From the NCBI RefSeq assembly GCF_947495205.1, contig NZ_CANLXV010000001.1:124001-188000 (forward strand): DNA of 64,000 nt, written 5' to 3'. The stretch is from an uncultured Polaribacter sp. GTDB lineage: Bacteria; Bacteroidota; Bacteroidia; Flavobacteriales; Flavobacteriaceae. Numbering within the stretch: position 1 is the first letter of the stretch; each line of letters starts with the position of its first letter. This document shows positions 54,452 to 63,078 of this stretch, piece by piece. The translations under genes and the position numbers were made by a program. The notes under the pieces are model-generated. The model was not told the origin of the DNA, did no database searches, and saw nothing but the letters and a program-made list of their open reading frames with translations.

Positions 54452-56314
54452 TTAGTTCTGATCTTTTACGTTTGTTTTAATCCATTGCAAACAACTTTCA
54501 AAGTCTTCAAATAAATGTTTTCTTGGAATAAAATTTGGGATAATATCAATACGTTCCATCATATATTTGGGTTGTTCCGATAAACCTACAAAAACAACTT
54601 CTACATTTTTTCTTTTTAACTCTTGCAACATATCTTCCATAGCATACAACCCAGATTGATCCATATATTGCATTCTACCCAAACGCATTATTACAACTTT
54701 GGCAGTATTTGGAATTTGCAATGCTAATGCTTGAAATTCACTTGTAGAACCAAAAAATAAAGGTCCTTTAATGTGTTTTATAAATACTTCTTCTGTTAAG
54801 TTTTTCGGAAAATTAGTTTCGTCTTTCCAAGATTCTTCTTTTAATGATTTTATATTAGATCCTTTTGCAGTTAAATCTCCAATCTTTTTCATAAACATTA
54901 AAGAAGCAATTACTAGCCCAATACCAACTGCGTACACTAGATTCCAAAAAGTACTTAACAGTAAAACCACCATCATAATTAAAACTTCTGAACTTAGTTT
55001 TAAAGCGCCTAATTTAATATCTTTAGGTAAATATGGTATGGCTTTTAAACCCTTATAATCCATTACACCAATACCAACTGTAATTAAAATACCGGCTAAA
55101 ACTGCCGCAGGAATTTTAGAGGCAACTGGTCCTAAACCCAACATAATTACAAGTAACATTACACCAGCAATCATACCAGAAAGCTTGGTTTTACCACCTG
55201 CATTAATGTTTACAACAGTTCTAATTGTTGCACCTGCACCTGGTATACCACCAAAAAGTGCTGCAATACTATTTCCTATTCCTTGGCCAATTAATTCTTT
55301 ATTTGGTTTGTGTTTGGTTTTGGTCATATTGTCTGCTACTACACTGGTTAACAGAGAATCTATTGCACCTAAAAGCGATAAAGTTAACGCTGTAAAAATA
55401 TAAGGTGTAATATTAGCCAAACTAAAACCAGAGAAAATTTCCCACTTAATCCTAGGTATTCCACTTGGTATTTCTTGAATAGTTTTGTAATCTAAACCAA
55501 AAGCAACAGCAATACCAGACATTACCACTAAAGCAACTAACGTACTTGGTATTTTTGTAGTAATTCTTTTAAAACCGTAAATTATAAATATAGTTCCTAA
55601 AGCTAATAAAAGCTCTAGCCAATTTATATTTTGAACGGCTCTTGGAAACGCTTTAATAGCTCCTAAAGCACCAGAAGCCTCTTTTGCTGCTAAATTTTGT
55701 GATTCTTTAAAAATAGCATCTTTCGTTATTTTATCTGCCTTTGTAATAGTTTCTTTAAAATTATCTAAAACTAAAATTCCTTCACCAACTTCATCTTTTA
55801 AAATATTTTCTAAAAGAACCTCTTCCGCTTGCGGTTTAAAAGTTTCTACAAAAGCGATATCTTCTTTAGGATAATAACCTATGGAAGGTAAAACTTGGGT
55901 TAGTAAAATAATTACACCTATAGCCGTCATAAAACCAGAAACTACGGGATATGGTATGTATCTTATATATTTTCCTAAACCAATAAAACCTAAACCTATT
56001 TGCATTAAACCTGCTAATAAAAATACGGTTAATATAGCAGGTAATGCTTTAGAAATATCGCCATCATTGGCTGCAACAATACCAGCAATAACCACCATAC
56101 TTACAGCAGTCATTGGTGCAGTTGGACCAGAAATTTGTGTATTTGTACCACCAAATAATGCAGCAAAAAAGCTTATAAAAATTGCACCATACAAACCAGT
56201 TGTTGGCCCTAAACCAGAGGAAACACCAAAAGCTAAAGCTAAAGGTAAAGCTACAATACCAGCTGTTATTCCACCAAAAGCATCGCCTTTTAGGTTAGAA
56301 AAAAAGTTTTTCAT
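54452..56314 (-). CDS. SulP-family anion transporter with STAS domain
   Basis: 620 residues. Ten to twelve membrane helices run from about 10 to 460 (GITAGIVALPLALAFGVSSG, GPTAPMTAVSMVVIAGIVAA and others). The insertion around 160-215 is hydrophilic. The C-terminal STAS domain (about 505-610) has VIMRLGRMQYMDQSGLYAME and the KNVEVVFVGLSEQPKYMMER stretch. SulP proteins carry sulfate or bicarbonate; the adjacent carbonic anhydrase gene argues for bicarbonate, as in BicA-type proteins. The gene pair is followed upstream by a Usp-like gene. Confidence 0.93.
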   Translation of the reverse strand: MKNFFSNLKGDAFGGITAGIVALPLALAFGVSSGLGPTTGLYGAIFISFFAALFGGTNTQISGPTAPMTAVSMVVIAGIVAANDGDISKALPAILTVFLLAGLMQIGLGFIGLGKYIRYIPYPVVSGFMTAIGVIILLTQVLPSIGYYPKEDIAFVETFKPQAEEVLLENILKDEVGEGILVLDNFKETITKADKITKDAIFKESQNLAAKEASGALGAIKAFPRAVQNINWLELLLALGTIFIIYGFKRITTKIPSTLVALVVMSGIAVAFGLDYKTIQEIPSGIPRIKWEIFSGFSLANITPYIFTALTLSLLGAIDSLLTSVVADNMTKTKHKPNKELIGQGIGNSIAALFGGIPGAGATIRTVVNINAGGKTKLSGMIAGVMLLVIMLGLGPVASKIPAAVLAGILITVGIGVMDYKGLKAIPYLPKDIKLGALKLSSEVLIMMVVLLLSTFWNLVYAVGIGLVIASLMFMKKIGDLTAKGSNIKSLKEESWKDETNFPKNLTEEVFIKHIKGPLFFGSTSEFQALALQIPNTAKVVIMRLGRMQYMDQSGLYAMEDMLQELKRKNVEVVFVGLSEQPKYMMERIDIIPNFIPRKHLFEDFESCLQWIKTNVKDQN

Positions 56315-56396
56315 TTCGTTTTTTTAATTGATTCTCTTAGCAAGACAATGTAATAAAACTATTTGAATTGAAAACTGATTTTCGCGTATAAAAAAA

Positions 56397-56429
56397 GTCA
56401 TTTATTAAAATAAATTTTTAATAAATGAC
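56397..56429 (-). terminator. Intrinsic terminator after the Usp-like gene
   Basis: GTCATTTATTAAAA, 5-nt loop, TTTTAATAAATGAC, a perfect 14-bp stem. On the minus strand it runs into TTTTTTTATAC. It separates the Usp-like gene from the SulP gene, so the latter has its own promoter. Confidence 0.85.
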
Positions 56430-56457
56430 CCTATGAAATGTAATTAGCACAGTGCAA

Positions 56458-56958
56458 TTATGCACTTTGTCCTTTCGTTTTTATTTGGTTTAAGGAAATT
56501 GCTACGTCTACAACATTATTTTTATTTGTAATAAAAACCTTGTTTGTATATTTTTTGGTGATGAAATTGGTAAGACTATCAGTATTTAATCTAAAAAAAC
56601 GTTTTTGTCTTTCTCCTAAAATAATAACATCTGGATTTAATGATGCAATGTAATGTTCAATTTCATTTTTAACATTACCAAATTCTATAGTTGTTTTTAC
56701 AGCAAAAAATTCATCTTTTGTAATTTCACGAATTAAGCTTTTTGCTTTTTCTGAGGTTTCTATGTATGATTTATTAACCCTTCTCATTGCAGAAAGTGGG
56801 TTGTCTGTGGTAACCACCTCTCTTGGTTTTTTTACACAAAACAACTCTAAAGCACCATCTATTTCTTTACAAACATCTATGCCATATTTCAATGTTTCTT
56901 TTGCGTTTCTTCCTTCTAAATTAGAAAGTACTAATACCTTATATTTATTTCTATTCAT
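56458..56958 (-). CDS. Universal-stress-like protein
   Basis: 166 residues, no signal peptide. The Rossmann-like Usp layout is visible: YKVLVLSNLEGRNAKETLKY at the start, ALELFCVKKPR as strand 2, and IASLNPDVIILGERQKRFFR near the C-terminal half. The ATP-binding G-2x-G-9x-G(S/T) motif is not clear, so it may not bind ATP. It lies upstream of the SulP and carbonic anhydrase genes, often a setting for small regulators of transport, but is separated from them by a terminator. Confidence 0.75.
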   Translation of the reverse strand: MNRNKYKVLVLSNLEGRNAKETLKYGIDVCKEIDGALELFCVKKPREVVTTDNPLSAMRRVNKSYIETSEKAKSLIREITKDEFFAVKTTIEFGNVKNEIEHYIASLNPDVIILGERQKRFFRLNTDSLTNFITKKYTNKVFITNKNNVVDVAISLNQIKTKGQSA

Positions 56959-57100
56959 TTGAACTTAGGTTATTTACAATTGTTAAGTCCAACAAAATTA
57001 GCTTAAAAAAAGCATTAATTATTATTTATATATTAAATGATAGTTATAAAGTATTTTTATGTTTATTGATTGAAATTATAATTTTTGAAAATAAAAATGT

Positions 57101-57859
57101 TTAAAAAGCATCTAATAGTTTTATTTCAGAAGCAATTACCCAACCCAATTTACCATCTGCAATCTTAATTTTTTTCCAGTTATCTATAGCGTCTAAAACG
57201 GTTACTTTGGTACCTTCATGTAACGTAAATACCTCTTCAGAATTTAAGGTGGGTGCATTTCTTATTGCTGTTTTTTCTGCAAATACAATAGCCTCTTTGT
57301 TATTTTTGGTGAAGTTGTATTGGTTATAAGTAATAAAAATTGAGAGTATTAAAGCTAGAAAACCTATACCACTAATTGTAAAATAAATTCTTTTTAAAGC
57401 TGAACTTTGAGAAAAATAAAACAGCAAAAATAATAATGAAGCTAAAAAAGACAATACCACGCAAACCACTGCCCATTGGTTGTAAGATAGTTTTTGTAAA
57501 TAGTTTGCATTAAACTTTTGAAATACCGTTTTGGGTACCTCTTCTATATTATCTAATGCCAAACGTTTTGCAAAGACTAAATTATTGCGTACATCTTCAT
57601 TTAAAGGGTTTAGTTTTAAAGCCTTTTCATAATAATAAATTGTTGGCCCTACTTTATTTAATTTATAATAGGCGTTTCCTAGATTGTAATACAATTCAGA
57701 CGAAACAATTTCTTTAGATTCAATTACTTTATAGGTTTCAATCGCTTTTTCAAATTCGCCAATTTTGTATAATTTATTGGCATCAATAAACAAACTATCT
57801 GCTTGTTGCCCAATCGCAGTTTGTGCAATTATCAATAATAAAAACAATAATTTTTTCAT
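57101..57859 (-). CDS. batE: Aerotolerance protein BatE (TPR and SH3)
   Basis: 252 residues. A signal peptide (1-17, ending AIG-QQ) is followed by TPR repeats (about 20-100, ELYYNLGNAYYKLNKVGPTI), two membrane helices (about 128-147 and 157-175) and a bacterial SH3 domain (about 185-250, TAIRNAPTLNSEEVFTLHEG). It is last in the bat operon, 2 bp after batD. Bat proteins help Bacteroidota tolerate oxygen or keep the envelope intact; the exact mechanism is not settled. Confidence 0.92.
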   Translation of the reverse strand: MKKLLFLLLIIAQTAIGQQADSLFIDANKLYKIGEFEKAIETYKVIESKEIVSSELYYNLGNAYYKLNKVGPTIYYYEKALKLNPLNEDVRNNLVFAKRLALDNIEEVPKTVFQKFNANYLQKLSYNQWAVVCVVLSFLASLLFLLFYFSQSSALKRIYFTISGIGFLALILSIFITYNQYNFTKNNKEAIVFAEKTAIRNAPTLNSEEVFTLHEGTKVTVLDAIDNWKKIKIADGKLGWVIASEIKLLDAF

Positions 57860-57861
57860 TT

Positions 57862-59634
57862 TTACAGTTGTTTATCTAATTGAACAATAACTTCTTTAGC
57901 GCGTTCATATTCTGCTTTCATTTCTGTAGCCGTAAATGGTGTATAACGTGCAAAATCTGAGCTTTTTAAAACTTCTATAAATTTAGATATTGTAGCAGGT
58001 TCTACGTTTTTGCCAGCTAACATTTCCGTAATTCTTTCTTTACTAATTTCTGAAGTTTCTATACCCAATTTTGCTTTTAAATAATTGTGTAATGCACGTT
58101 CTAAAGCCTCATAAAATTCATCTTTTTTACCCAGTTGCTTTTCAGCTTCAGATAAATATTTTTTTGCCAACCTATTTGCCTTTCTTAATTTATTACCTAC
58201 AACATCACTATTTCTAGCTTCATTTCTTTTACCAATTATGATGCTAATAGGAATAGCTAATAATGGGAAAAGTAGTAAAATATAAAACCAATTTGATTTA
58301 TAGAAATCTACCGTTTTAGAATCTTTAAAAGTTGTTTTGGTGGCAATGTATCTAAAGTTTTTACCTGTTGCTACAACCTCTCTTTTTCTAACACTATTGG
58401 TGTCTACAGTAACCAATTCTTTACCTTCTTGCACGTCTACAAAGAAATCTTTTGTAGTAATTGTGTTGTATTTTTTTTGCTTTGGATTAAAGTAAGAAAA
58501 AGAAACACTTGGTATTTTGTATTTTCCTTTATATTGGGGTACAACTGTATAGGTATCAGAAACATTTCCAGAAATTCCGGTTGTGTTTACATAAACCTTT
58601 TCTTTTCTTTCTGGTTGATACATTTCTAATTCTACAGGCGTTGTAACCTTTGGTAATTCAAATAAATTTAAATTTCCTTTACCAGAAATGGCAACCTTAA
58701 TTTGTGAAGTTTCGTTCGCTTTTAAAACCTCTTTACTTAAGGCAACATCTAACTTAAAATTACCAACAGCACCATTAAAATTGGCTGGTTTACCTTCTGT
58801 TGGTAAACTTTTTGGCGAAACTATTTTTTTAGCAGAAGCAAATTCTCTTCTTACATTTTTAGTAATTACATTTCCAAAAAAATCTGCTCTACCAGAAGGT
58901 ACACCTATTACAATATCCATTTTCATAGGATCTATAGATAGTTTACCTGTCTTTGTAGGAATTAATAAAGCTTTTTGTAATACAATATATCTGTAGTCTT
59001 CTCCATTATATTTACCCATTTTTACAGGGTAATTGCTAATTTTAATATCTTGATTCCAAAAGCCATTGTACTTTGGCGCCTCTGTTACATTGGTATCATA
59101 AACACTTACATTTTCGCTTACATACAATCTGTATTCTACATAAACACCTTCGCCAACATAAGGTCTAGATTTAGAAATTTCTGCCACCAAATGTATGTTT
59201 TGTTGTGCTACATAATTTGGATCATTGGGATCTTTAGGAATTTCTACAGCATCTAAAACAATAACCTTTACAGGATCTGATTTTATAATTTTACCACCAA
59301 TTTTTACAGAAGCACTACCAATAGAAAGCTCTCCTTTTCTTTTGGGTTGAATAATATACGTGTAAGATTGTGAGAATACTACTTTTCTACCACTAGGAGT
59401 TGATGTTATACTTTGGCTAACAGACTGACTGGGACCACCAACTATTTTAAAATTCTGAAAACTTGGTGGTGTAAAATTTTCTCCACCTTGTTTGTCTATA
59501 GAAATTACTACACGCAAACGCTGATTTACGCCCAATTTATTTTTACTGACTTTAGTTTTTATAGTAGCCTCTTGCCCTAAAACCAAAAATGGAATTAGTA
59601 GTGCAAAAAATAATATAGGAAACTTAAAATTCAT
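57862..59634 (-). CDS. batD: Aerotolerance protein BatD
   Basis: 590 residues. A signal peptide (1-20, ending FLVLGQ) is followed by a large periplasmic region with repeated immunoglobulin-like strands (DUF11/BatD type, e.g. FQNFKIVGGPSQSVSQSITS). A membrane helix lies at about 443-465 (WFYILLLFPLLAIPISIIIG), followed by a cytoplasmic helical tail with EFYEALERALHNYLKAKLGI, like that of the gene at the head of the operon. It is preceded by 90 bp carrying dispersed repeats and followed by batE after 2 bp. Confidence 0.93.
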   Translation of the reverse strand: MNFKFPILFFALLIPFLVLGQEATIKTKVSKNKLGVNQRLRVVISIDKQGGENFTPPSFQNFKIVGGPSQSVSQSITSTPSGRKVVFSQSYTYIIQPKRKGELSIGSASVKIGGKIIKSDPVKVIVLDAVEIPKDPNDPNYVAQQNIHLVAEISKSRPYVGEGVYVEYRLYVSENVSVYDTNVTEAPKYNGFWNQDIKISNYPVKMGKYNGEDYRYIVLQKALLIPTKTGKLSIDPMKMDIVIGVPSGRADFFGNVITKNVRREFASAKKIVSPKSLPTEGKPANFNGAVGNFKLDVALSKEVLKANETSQIKVAISGKGNLNLFELPKVTTPVELEMYQPERKEKVYVNTTGISGNVSDTYTVVPQYKGKYKIPSVSFSYFNPKQKKYNTITTKDFFVDVQEGKELVTVDTNSVRKREVVATGKNFRYIATKTTFKDSKTVDFYKSNWFYILLLFPLLAIPISIIIGKRNEARNSDVVGNKLRKANRLAKKYLSEAEKQLGKKDEFYEALERALHNYLKAKLGIETSEISKERITEMLAGKNVEPATISKFIEVLKSSDFARYTPFTATEMKAEYERAKEVIVQLDKQL

Positions 59635-59663
59635 TTTTTATTAATATAACTATGGGTTTAAAG

Positions 59664-59720
59664 GTTGAATTGTTGAATCGTTTAGCAGTTACACAAATAA
59701 ACATTTAAACAGTTACACAA
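59664..59720. repeat. Dispersed repeat fragments in the batC-batD gap
   Basis: GTTGAATTGTTGAATC (59664-59679) is found perfectly inverted at 62045-62060. CAGTTACACAA occurs twice (59686-59696 and 59710-59720). The same GTGTAA/TTACAC words flank the decayed gene at 61612-62068, so these seem to be remnants of one repeat family. Confidence 0.6.
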
Positions 59721-59724
59721 CAAT

Positions 59725-60543
59725 TTACCAATCTTTTTCTTGTTTTACTTTTTTACCTTTTGCTTTTTTAGCATTCATTTTCTTTTGGGTTTTTTTCTCC
59801 TCATTATTTAAGTTATCTAATAACTGCTTAATTTGTTGTGGAGACATTTTACCCTGTTGTGGTTTTGGCTTTTGTTTGTCTTTATTTTCTTTATCTTTTT
59901 TAGGATCTTGTTTTTTGTCCTTATCGCCTTTACCGTCTTTATCTTGGTCTTTTTTGTCCTTATCTTTTTGGTCTTTATTATCTTGGTCTTTGTCTTTTTT
60001 ATCTTTGTCTTGATCTTTCTTGTCTTGATCTTTTTTATCTTTATTCTTATCCTTATTCTTGTCGTCTTTGTTTTGTTGATTTTGTTTATCCAACATTTTT
60101 TGAGCTACTGCTAAATTATAACGGGTTTCATCATCTGAAGGATTATTGCGTAAAGAATTTTTAAAAGCTTCTACGGCACCTGCATAATTTTTACCTTCCA
60201 TATGTGCATTGCCCAAATTATGAAATGCCTCTGCTTTGGTAAATTTATCGGTTGCTGTTTTTGCAGTTAATTCAAATTGCGGAATTGCCTCTTTAAAATT
60301 CTGATTTTGATACAAGGCATTTCCTAAATTATAGGCTGCTTTATCATAATTAGAATTATTACCCAATGCTTTTTGGTATGCTACAGATGCGTCTGTAAAT
60401 TGTTGTTTTTTGTACAATTCATTACCTTGTCTTAGCATTTTACGTGCCGTTCTTTGTTGTGTAATTGTATCTTTTTGTGCTGCAATTTCTTTTGATGAAA
60501 ATAGCATTGCAACTAAAATTAATATGTATTTAAAAGCTTTCAT
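59725..60543 (-). CDS. batC: Aerotolerance protein BatC (TPR with Lys/Asp-rich tract)
   Basis: 272 residues. A signal peptide (1-22, ending IAAQ) precedes TPR repeats (about 35-145, AAYNLGNALYQNQNFKEAIP, then AFHNLGNAHMEGKNYAGAVE). A low-complexity tract of about 70 residues made mostly of Asp, Lys, Gln and Asn (155-227) follows, and then a conserved end with MSPQQIKQLLDNLNNEEKKT. Such charged tracts are usual in BatC but this one is long and repetitive (KKDQDK units), so length variation between strains is likely. It starts 12 bp after batB. Confidence 0.93.
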   Translation of the reverse strand: MKAFKYILILVAMLFSSKEIAAQKDTITQQRTARKMLRQGNELYKKQQFTDASVAYQKALGNNSNYDKAAYNLGNALYQNQNFKEAIPQFELTAKTATDKFTKAEAFHNLGNAHMEGKNYAGAVEAFKNSLRNNPSDDETRYNLAVAQKMLDKQNQQNKDDKNKDKNKDKKDQDKKDQDKDKKDKDQDNKDQKDKDKKDQDKDGKGDKDKKQDPKKDKENKDKQKPKPQQGKMSPQQIKQLLDNLNNEEKKTQKKMNAKKAKGKKVKQEKDW

Positions 60544-60555
60544 AATTTTAATGCT

Positions 60556-61602
60556 TTACTTCTTATTTTTCTCTTCGTTAAACAAATCTACTTTCTTTAA
60601 CCATTTTGTTTTTTTATCAAACAAGAAAACGTCTATTAGTAAAAACAACAAACCTATAGCAATAAACCATTGAAATTGGTCTTTATAATCTGAAAATTGC
60701 TTGGTTTCAAATTCGTTTTTTTCTGCGTTTGCAATAATATCTGCAATTTCTTTTACTGGGTTTTCAGTTACATTACCATCTATATAATTACCGTCTGCAG
60801 CATCTGCAATATCTTGTAAAACTTCTGGTTTACGTTTTGTTATAACAGTTTCTCCTTTATTGTCTTTTTTGTAACCAATCATTGCTCCATTTAGACGCAT
60901 TGGTATTGGGCCACCTCTTTCTGTACCTACACCAATTGTATAAATTTTTACACCATCGTTTGCTAAATTTTGTGCTACTTGTTTGGTTTCTTCTTGGTGG
61001 TCTTCACCATCTGAAATAATAATTAGAAAACGGTTGGTTTGCTCATCATTATTATAAAAAGTTTTTGCCAATTCTAAGGCGCCATTAATATCTGTTCCTT
61101 GGCTAGAAACCATATCTGGACTCGCATTTTGTAAAAACATATTTGCTGCACCATGATCTGTAGTTATGGGTAAAAGCGGATACGAATTACCAGCATACAC
61201 AATAATACCTACTCTATCTGAACCTAATCTATTTATAATTTTAGCAATAATTTGTTTCGATTTTTCTAATCTGTTTGGGGCAATATCTTCTGCCAACATA
61301 CTTTTAGAAACATCTAACGCAAAAACCACATCTACACCTTCTCTTTTAACGGTTTTTAATTTGGTTCCCATTTTAGGATTGGTTAAACCAATTACCAAAA
61401 AGGCAATACCTAAAAGTAAAAAAACAAACTTTAAACTATTTTTAAATGTTGATGCATTTGGTGCTAACTTTTTTAATAATTCAGCATCAGAAAATTTCTT
61501 CTGTGTTCTTTTTTTCCACCAAAAAACCAACAAGAAAACAACAATCATTGCAGGAATAATTGTTAATAGGTAAAAATAAATTGGTTCTTCTATTCTGTAC
61601 AT
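60556..61602 (-). CDS. batB: Aerotolerance protein BatB (VWA domain)
   Basis: 348 residues. Two N-terminal membrane helices (about 10-27 and 56-75), a von Willebrand A domain with a MIDAS site (VFALDVSKSMLAEDI, about 90-105) and SDRVGIIVYAGNSYPLLPIT, then ISDGEDHQEE, and a C-terminal membrane helix (about 310-330). The VWA domain faces the periplasm or cytoplasm and binds a divalent metal and a partner protein. The next gene upstream, batA, is 471 bp away because a decayed gene cassette has been inserted between them. Confidence 0.94.
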   Translation of the reverse strand: MYRIEEPIYFYLLTIIPAMIVVFLLVFWWKKRTQKKFSDAELLKKLAPNASTFKNSLKFVFLLLGIAFLVIGLTNPKMGTKLKTVKREGVDVVFALDVSKSMLAEDIAPNRLEKSKQIIAKIINRLGSDRVGIIVYAGNSYPLLPITTDHGAANMFLQNASPDMVSSQGTDINGALELAKTFYNNDEQTNRFLIIISDGEDHQEETKQVAQNLANDGVKIYTIGVGTERGGPIPMRLNGAMIGYKKDNKGETVITKRKPEVLQDIADAADGNYIDGNVTENPVKEIADIIANAEKNEFETKQFSDYKDQFQWFIAIGLLFLLIDVFLFDKKTKWLKKVDLFNEEKNKK

Positions 61603-61611
61603 TGGTTATTC

Positions 61612-62068
61612 GTGTAATTGTTTTTTAACTGTTTAACTGAGATTTTCTTAATGCATTTAGCATATTTGATATTTTATAAATACGCTGTCTTATTTTGTTA
61701 TATGTTGTTTCATTTATAAAATCTAGTTTCTTACATAAGGTTATATGATTTAAAACTTCCATAGTTGTACTAAAAGCAATTGTTGAAAAATGGGCCTTAT
61801 TCTTATTTGTAATTCTTTATGTTCTTTCTGCAAAATTTGCAGAAATTGAATTTGTTACTCTTTTTTATTGACTTGTTATTCCATATTTTTCATCCGCAGG
61901 AAAACTTTTTGATATGCTATAAACCTTAACTGATAAATCAATTGCTTCTTGCCATACTTTTAATTTCTCAAACGAAAATGTATACATATTTTATTGTTTA
62001 AACTTTCTAAACTATTGAATAATTTCAAGTTTTTTCATTTACATGATTCAACAATTCAACAATTACAC
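61612..62068. mobile_element. 457-bp cassette with 11-bp inverted ends between batA and batB
   Basis: GTGTAATTGTT (61612-61622) and AACAATTACAC (62058-62068) are perfect inverted repeats flanking the decayed four-helix-bundle gene. The cassette fills the batA-batB gap almost exactly (batB start 61602, batA stop 62074). No transposase frame lies inside. Calling it mobile is an inference from the inverted ends and from related repeat words at 59664-59720. Confidence 0.5.
61625..61987 (-). pseudogene. Decayed four-helix-bundle (IVS/S23-type) protein gene
   Basis: From ATG 61987 to TAA at 61625 the frame is 121 codons long, with two in-frame TAA codons at 41 and 47. The protein reads FEKLKVWQEAIDLSVKVYSI, then EKYGITSQ*KR, SISANFAERT*RITNKNKAH and STTMEVLNHITLCKKLDF, ending KISNMLNALRKSQL. 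This is the 23S-intervening-sequence/four-helix-bundle family, normally with TSQ(I/L)RR and AEG(T/S)SR at the broken places. Each stop is one base from the usual codon (TTA to TAA, TCA to TAA). No frameshift is present, so decay seems recent. It sits inside the bat operon on the same strand. Confidence 0.85.
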
Positions 62069-62073
62069 ATTAA

Positions 62074-63078
62074 TTATATAAAAGATTTAAAAATTGTATT
62101 TCTAAGGATAAATTCAATCAACAAGAAACCTAATCCTAGTAACACAAAAATTCTAAATTTTTCTTGATAATTGTAATATTTAAACTCTTCTATTTTTGTT
62201 TTTTCAAGCTTATCAATTTCATCATAAATCTCTTGTAAAGATTCGTTGTCTGTAGCTCTAAAATATTGTCCCTCTGTTTCAGATGCTATTTCTTGTAATA
62301 ACTTTTCGTCTATTTCTACTTGTTGTCTTCTAAAATTTAATTTTCCTGTTCTTGGATCTCTACTCCAAGGAAAATCTGCCATTCCATTGGTTCCAATTCC
62401 AATAGTATATACTTTAATTGCTAACTCTTTAGCTAATTCTGTTGCCGTTCTTGGATCTATATTTCCTGAATTGTTTACACCATCTGTTAGTAAAATAATT
62501 ACCTTACTTTTTGCTTTACTTTCTTTTAATCTATTTACTCCAGAACCTAAGCCCATTCCAATTGCTGTACCGCCTTCTAATTGGCCCCATTTTAACTCAG
62601 AAATGGTACGTTTTACAATTCCTTTGTCACTTGTAATTGGGGTTTGCGTAAAGCTTTCTCCTGCATAAACTACAATACCAATTCTATCATTTGGCCTTCT
62701 ATCTACAAAGTTTACTGCAACTTTTTTAAGTGCCTCTAAACGGTTTGGTTTTAAATCTCTTGCCAACATACTTGCAGAAACATCTATTGCCATAACAATA
62801 TCTATACCTCTGTTTGATTTTGTTTTTTTACTTACAGATACGTTTCTTGGTCTTGCCAAGGCAATAATAATTGCTACAAAAGCCAACATTCTTAACACAT
62901 ATACAATTGGTTTTAATTTGACTACAAAAGATGTTGTTTTAAAACCTTTTACACTTGGCATGGTTAGTACAGCACTGTCTTTTTTACGCATAAAAAAGTG
63001 CCAAATTGCTAATAAAGGAATCAAAATTAGCAACCACAGAAACTCAGGACTATAAAATTCGAAATTATTCCAGTTCAT
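62074..63078 (-). CDS. batA: Aerotolerance protein BatA (VWA domain)
   Basis: 334 residues. Two N-terminal membrane helices (about 10-25 and 55-75), a VWA domain with MIDAS site IVMAIDVSASMLARDLKPNR (about 92-111), then NDRIGIVVYAGESFTQTPIT and VIILLTDGVNNSGNIDPRTA, and a C-terminal membrane helix (about 310-328). It is a close relative of BatB and probably works with it. The start overlaps the stop of the gene before by 14 bp, so the two are coupled. Confidence 0.94.
   Translation of the reverse strand: MNWNNFEFYSPEFLWLLILIPLLAIWHFFMRKKDSAVLTMPSVKGFKTTSFVVKLKPIVYVLRMLAFVAIIIALARPRNVSVSKKTKSNRGIDIVMAIDVSASMLARDLKPNRLEALKKVAVNFVDRRPNDRIGIVVYAGESFTQTPITSDKGIVKRTISELKWGQLEGGTAIGMGLGSGVNRLKESKAKSKVIILLTDGVNNSGNIDPRTATELAKELAIKVYTIGIGTNGMADFPWSRDPRTGKLNFRRQQVEIDEKLLQEIASETEGQYFRATDNESLQEIYDEIDKLEKTKIEEFKYYNYQEKFRIFVLLGLGFLLIEFILRNTIFKSFI

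Noticed and set aside
55881..56327. 148-codon open frame opposite the start of the SulP gene
   Set aside because: It mirrors membrane-helix codons of the SulP gene and has low-complexity Pro/Ala/Lys content. The SulP frame has clear family motifs.
59833..60114. Hydrophobic open frame on the plus strand opposite batC
   Set aside because: It is the complement of the Asp/Lys-rich tract of batC; the strand opposite AAA/GAC-rich codons always reads as Phe/Leu/Val-rich. Not a membrane protein gene.
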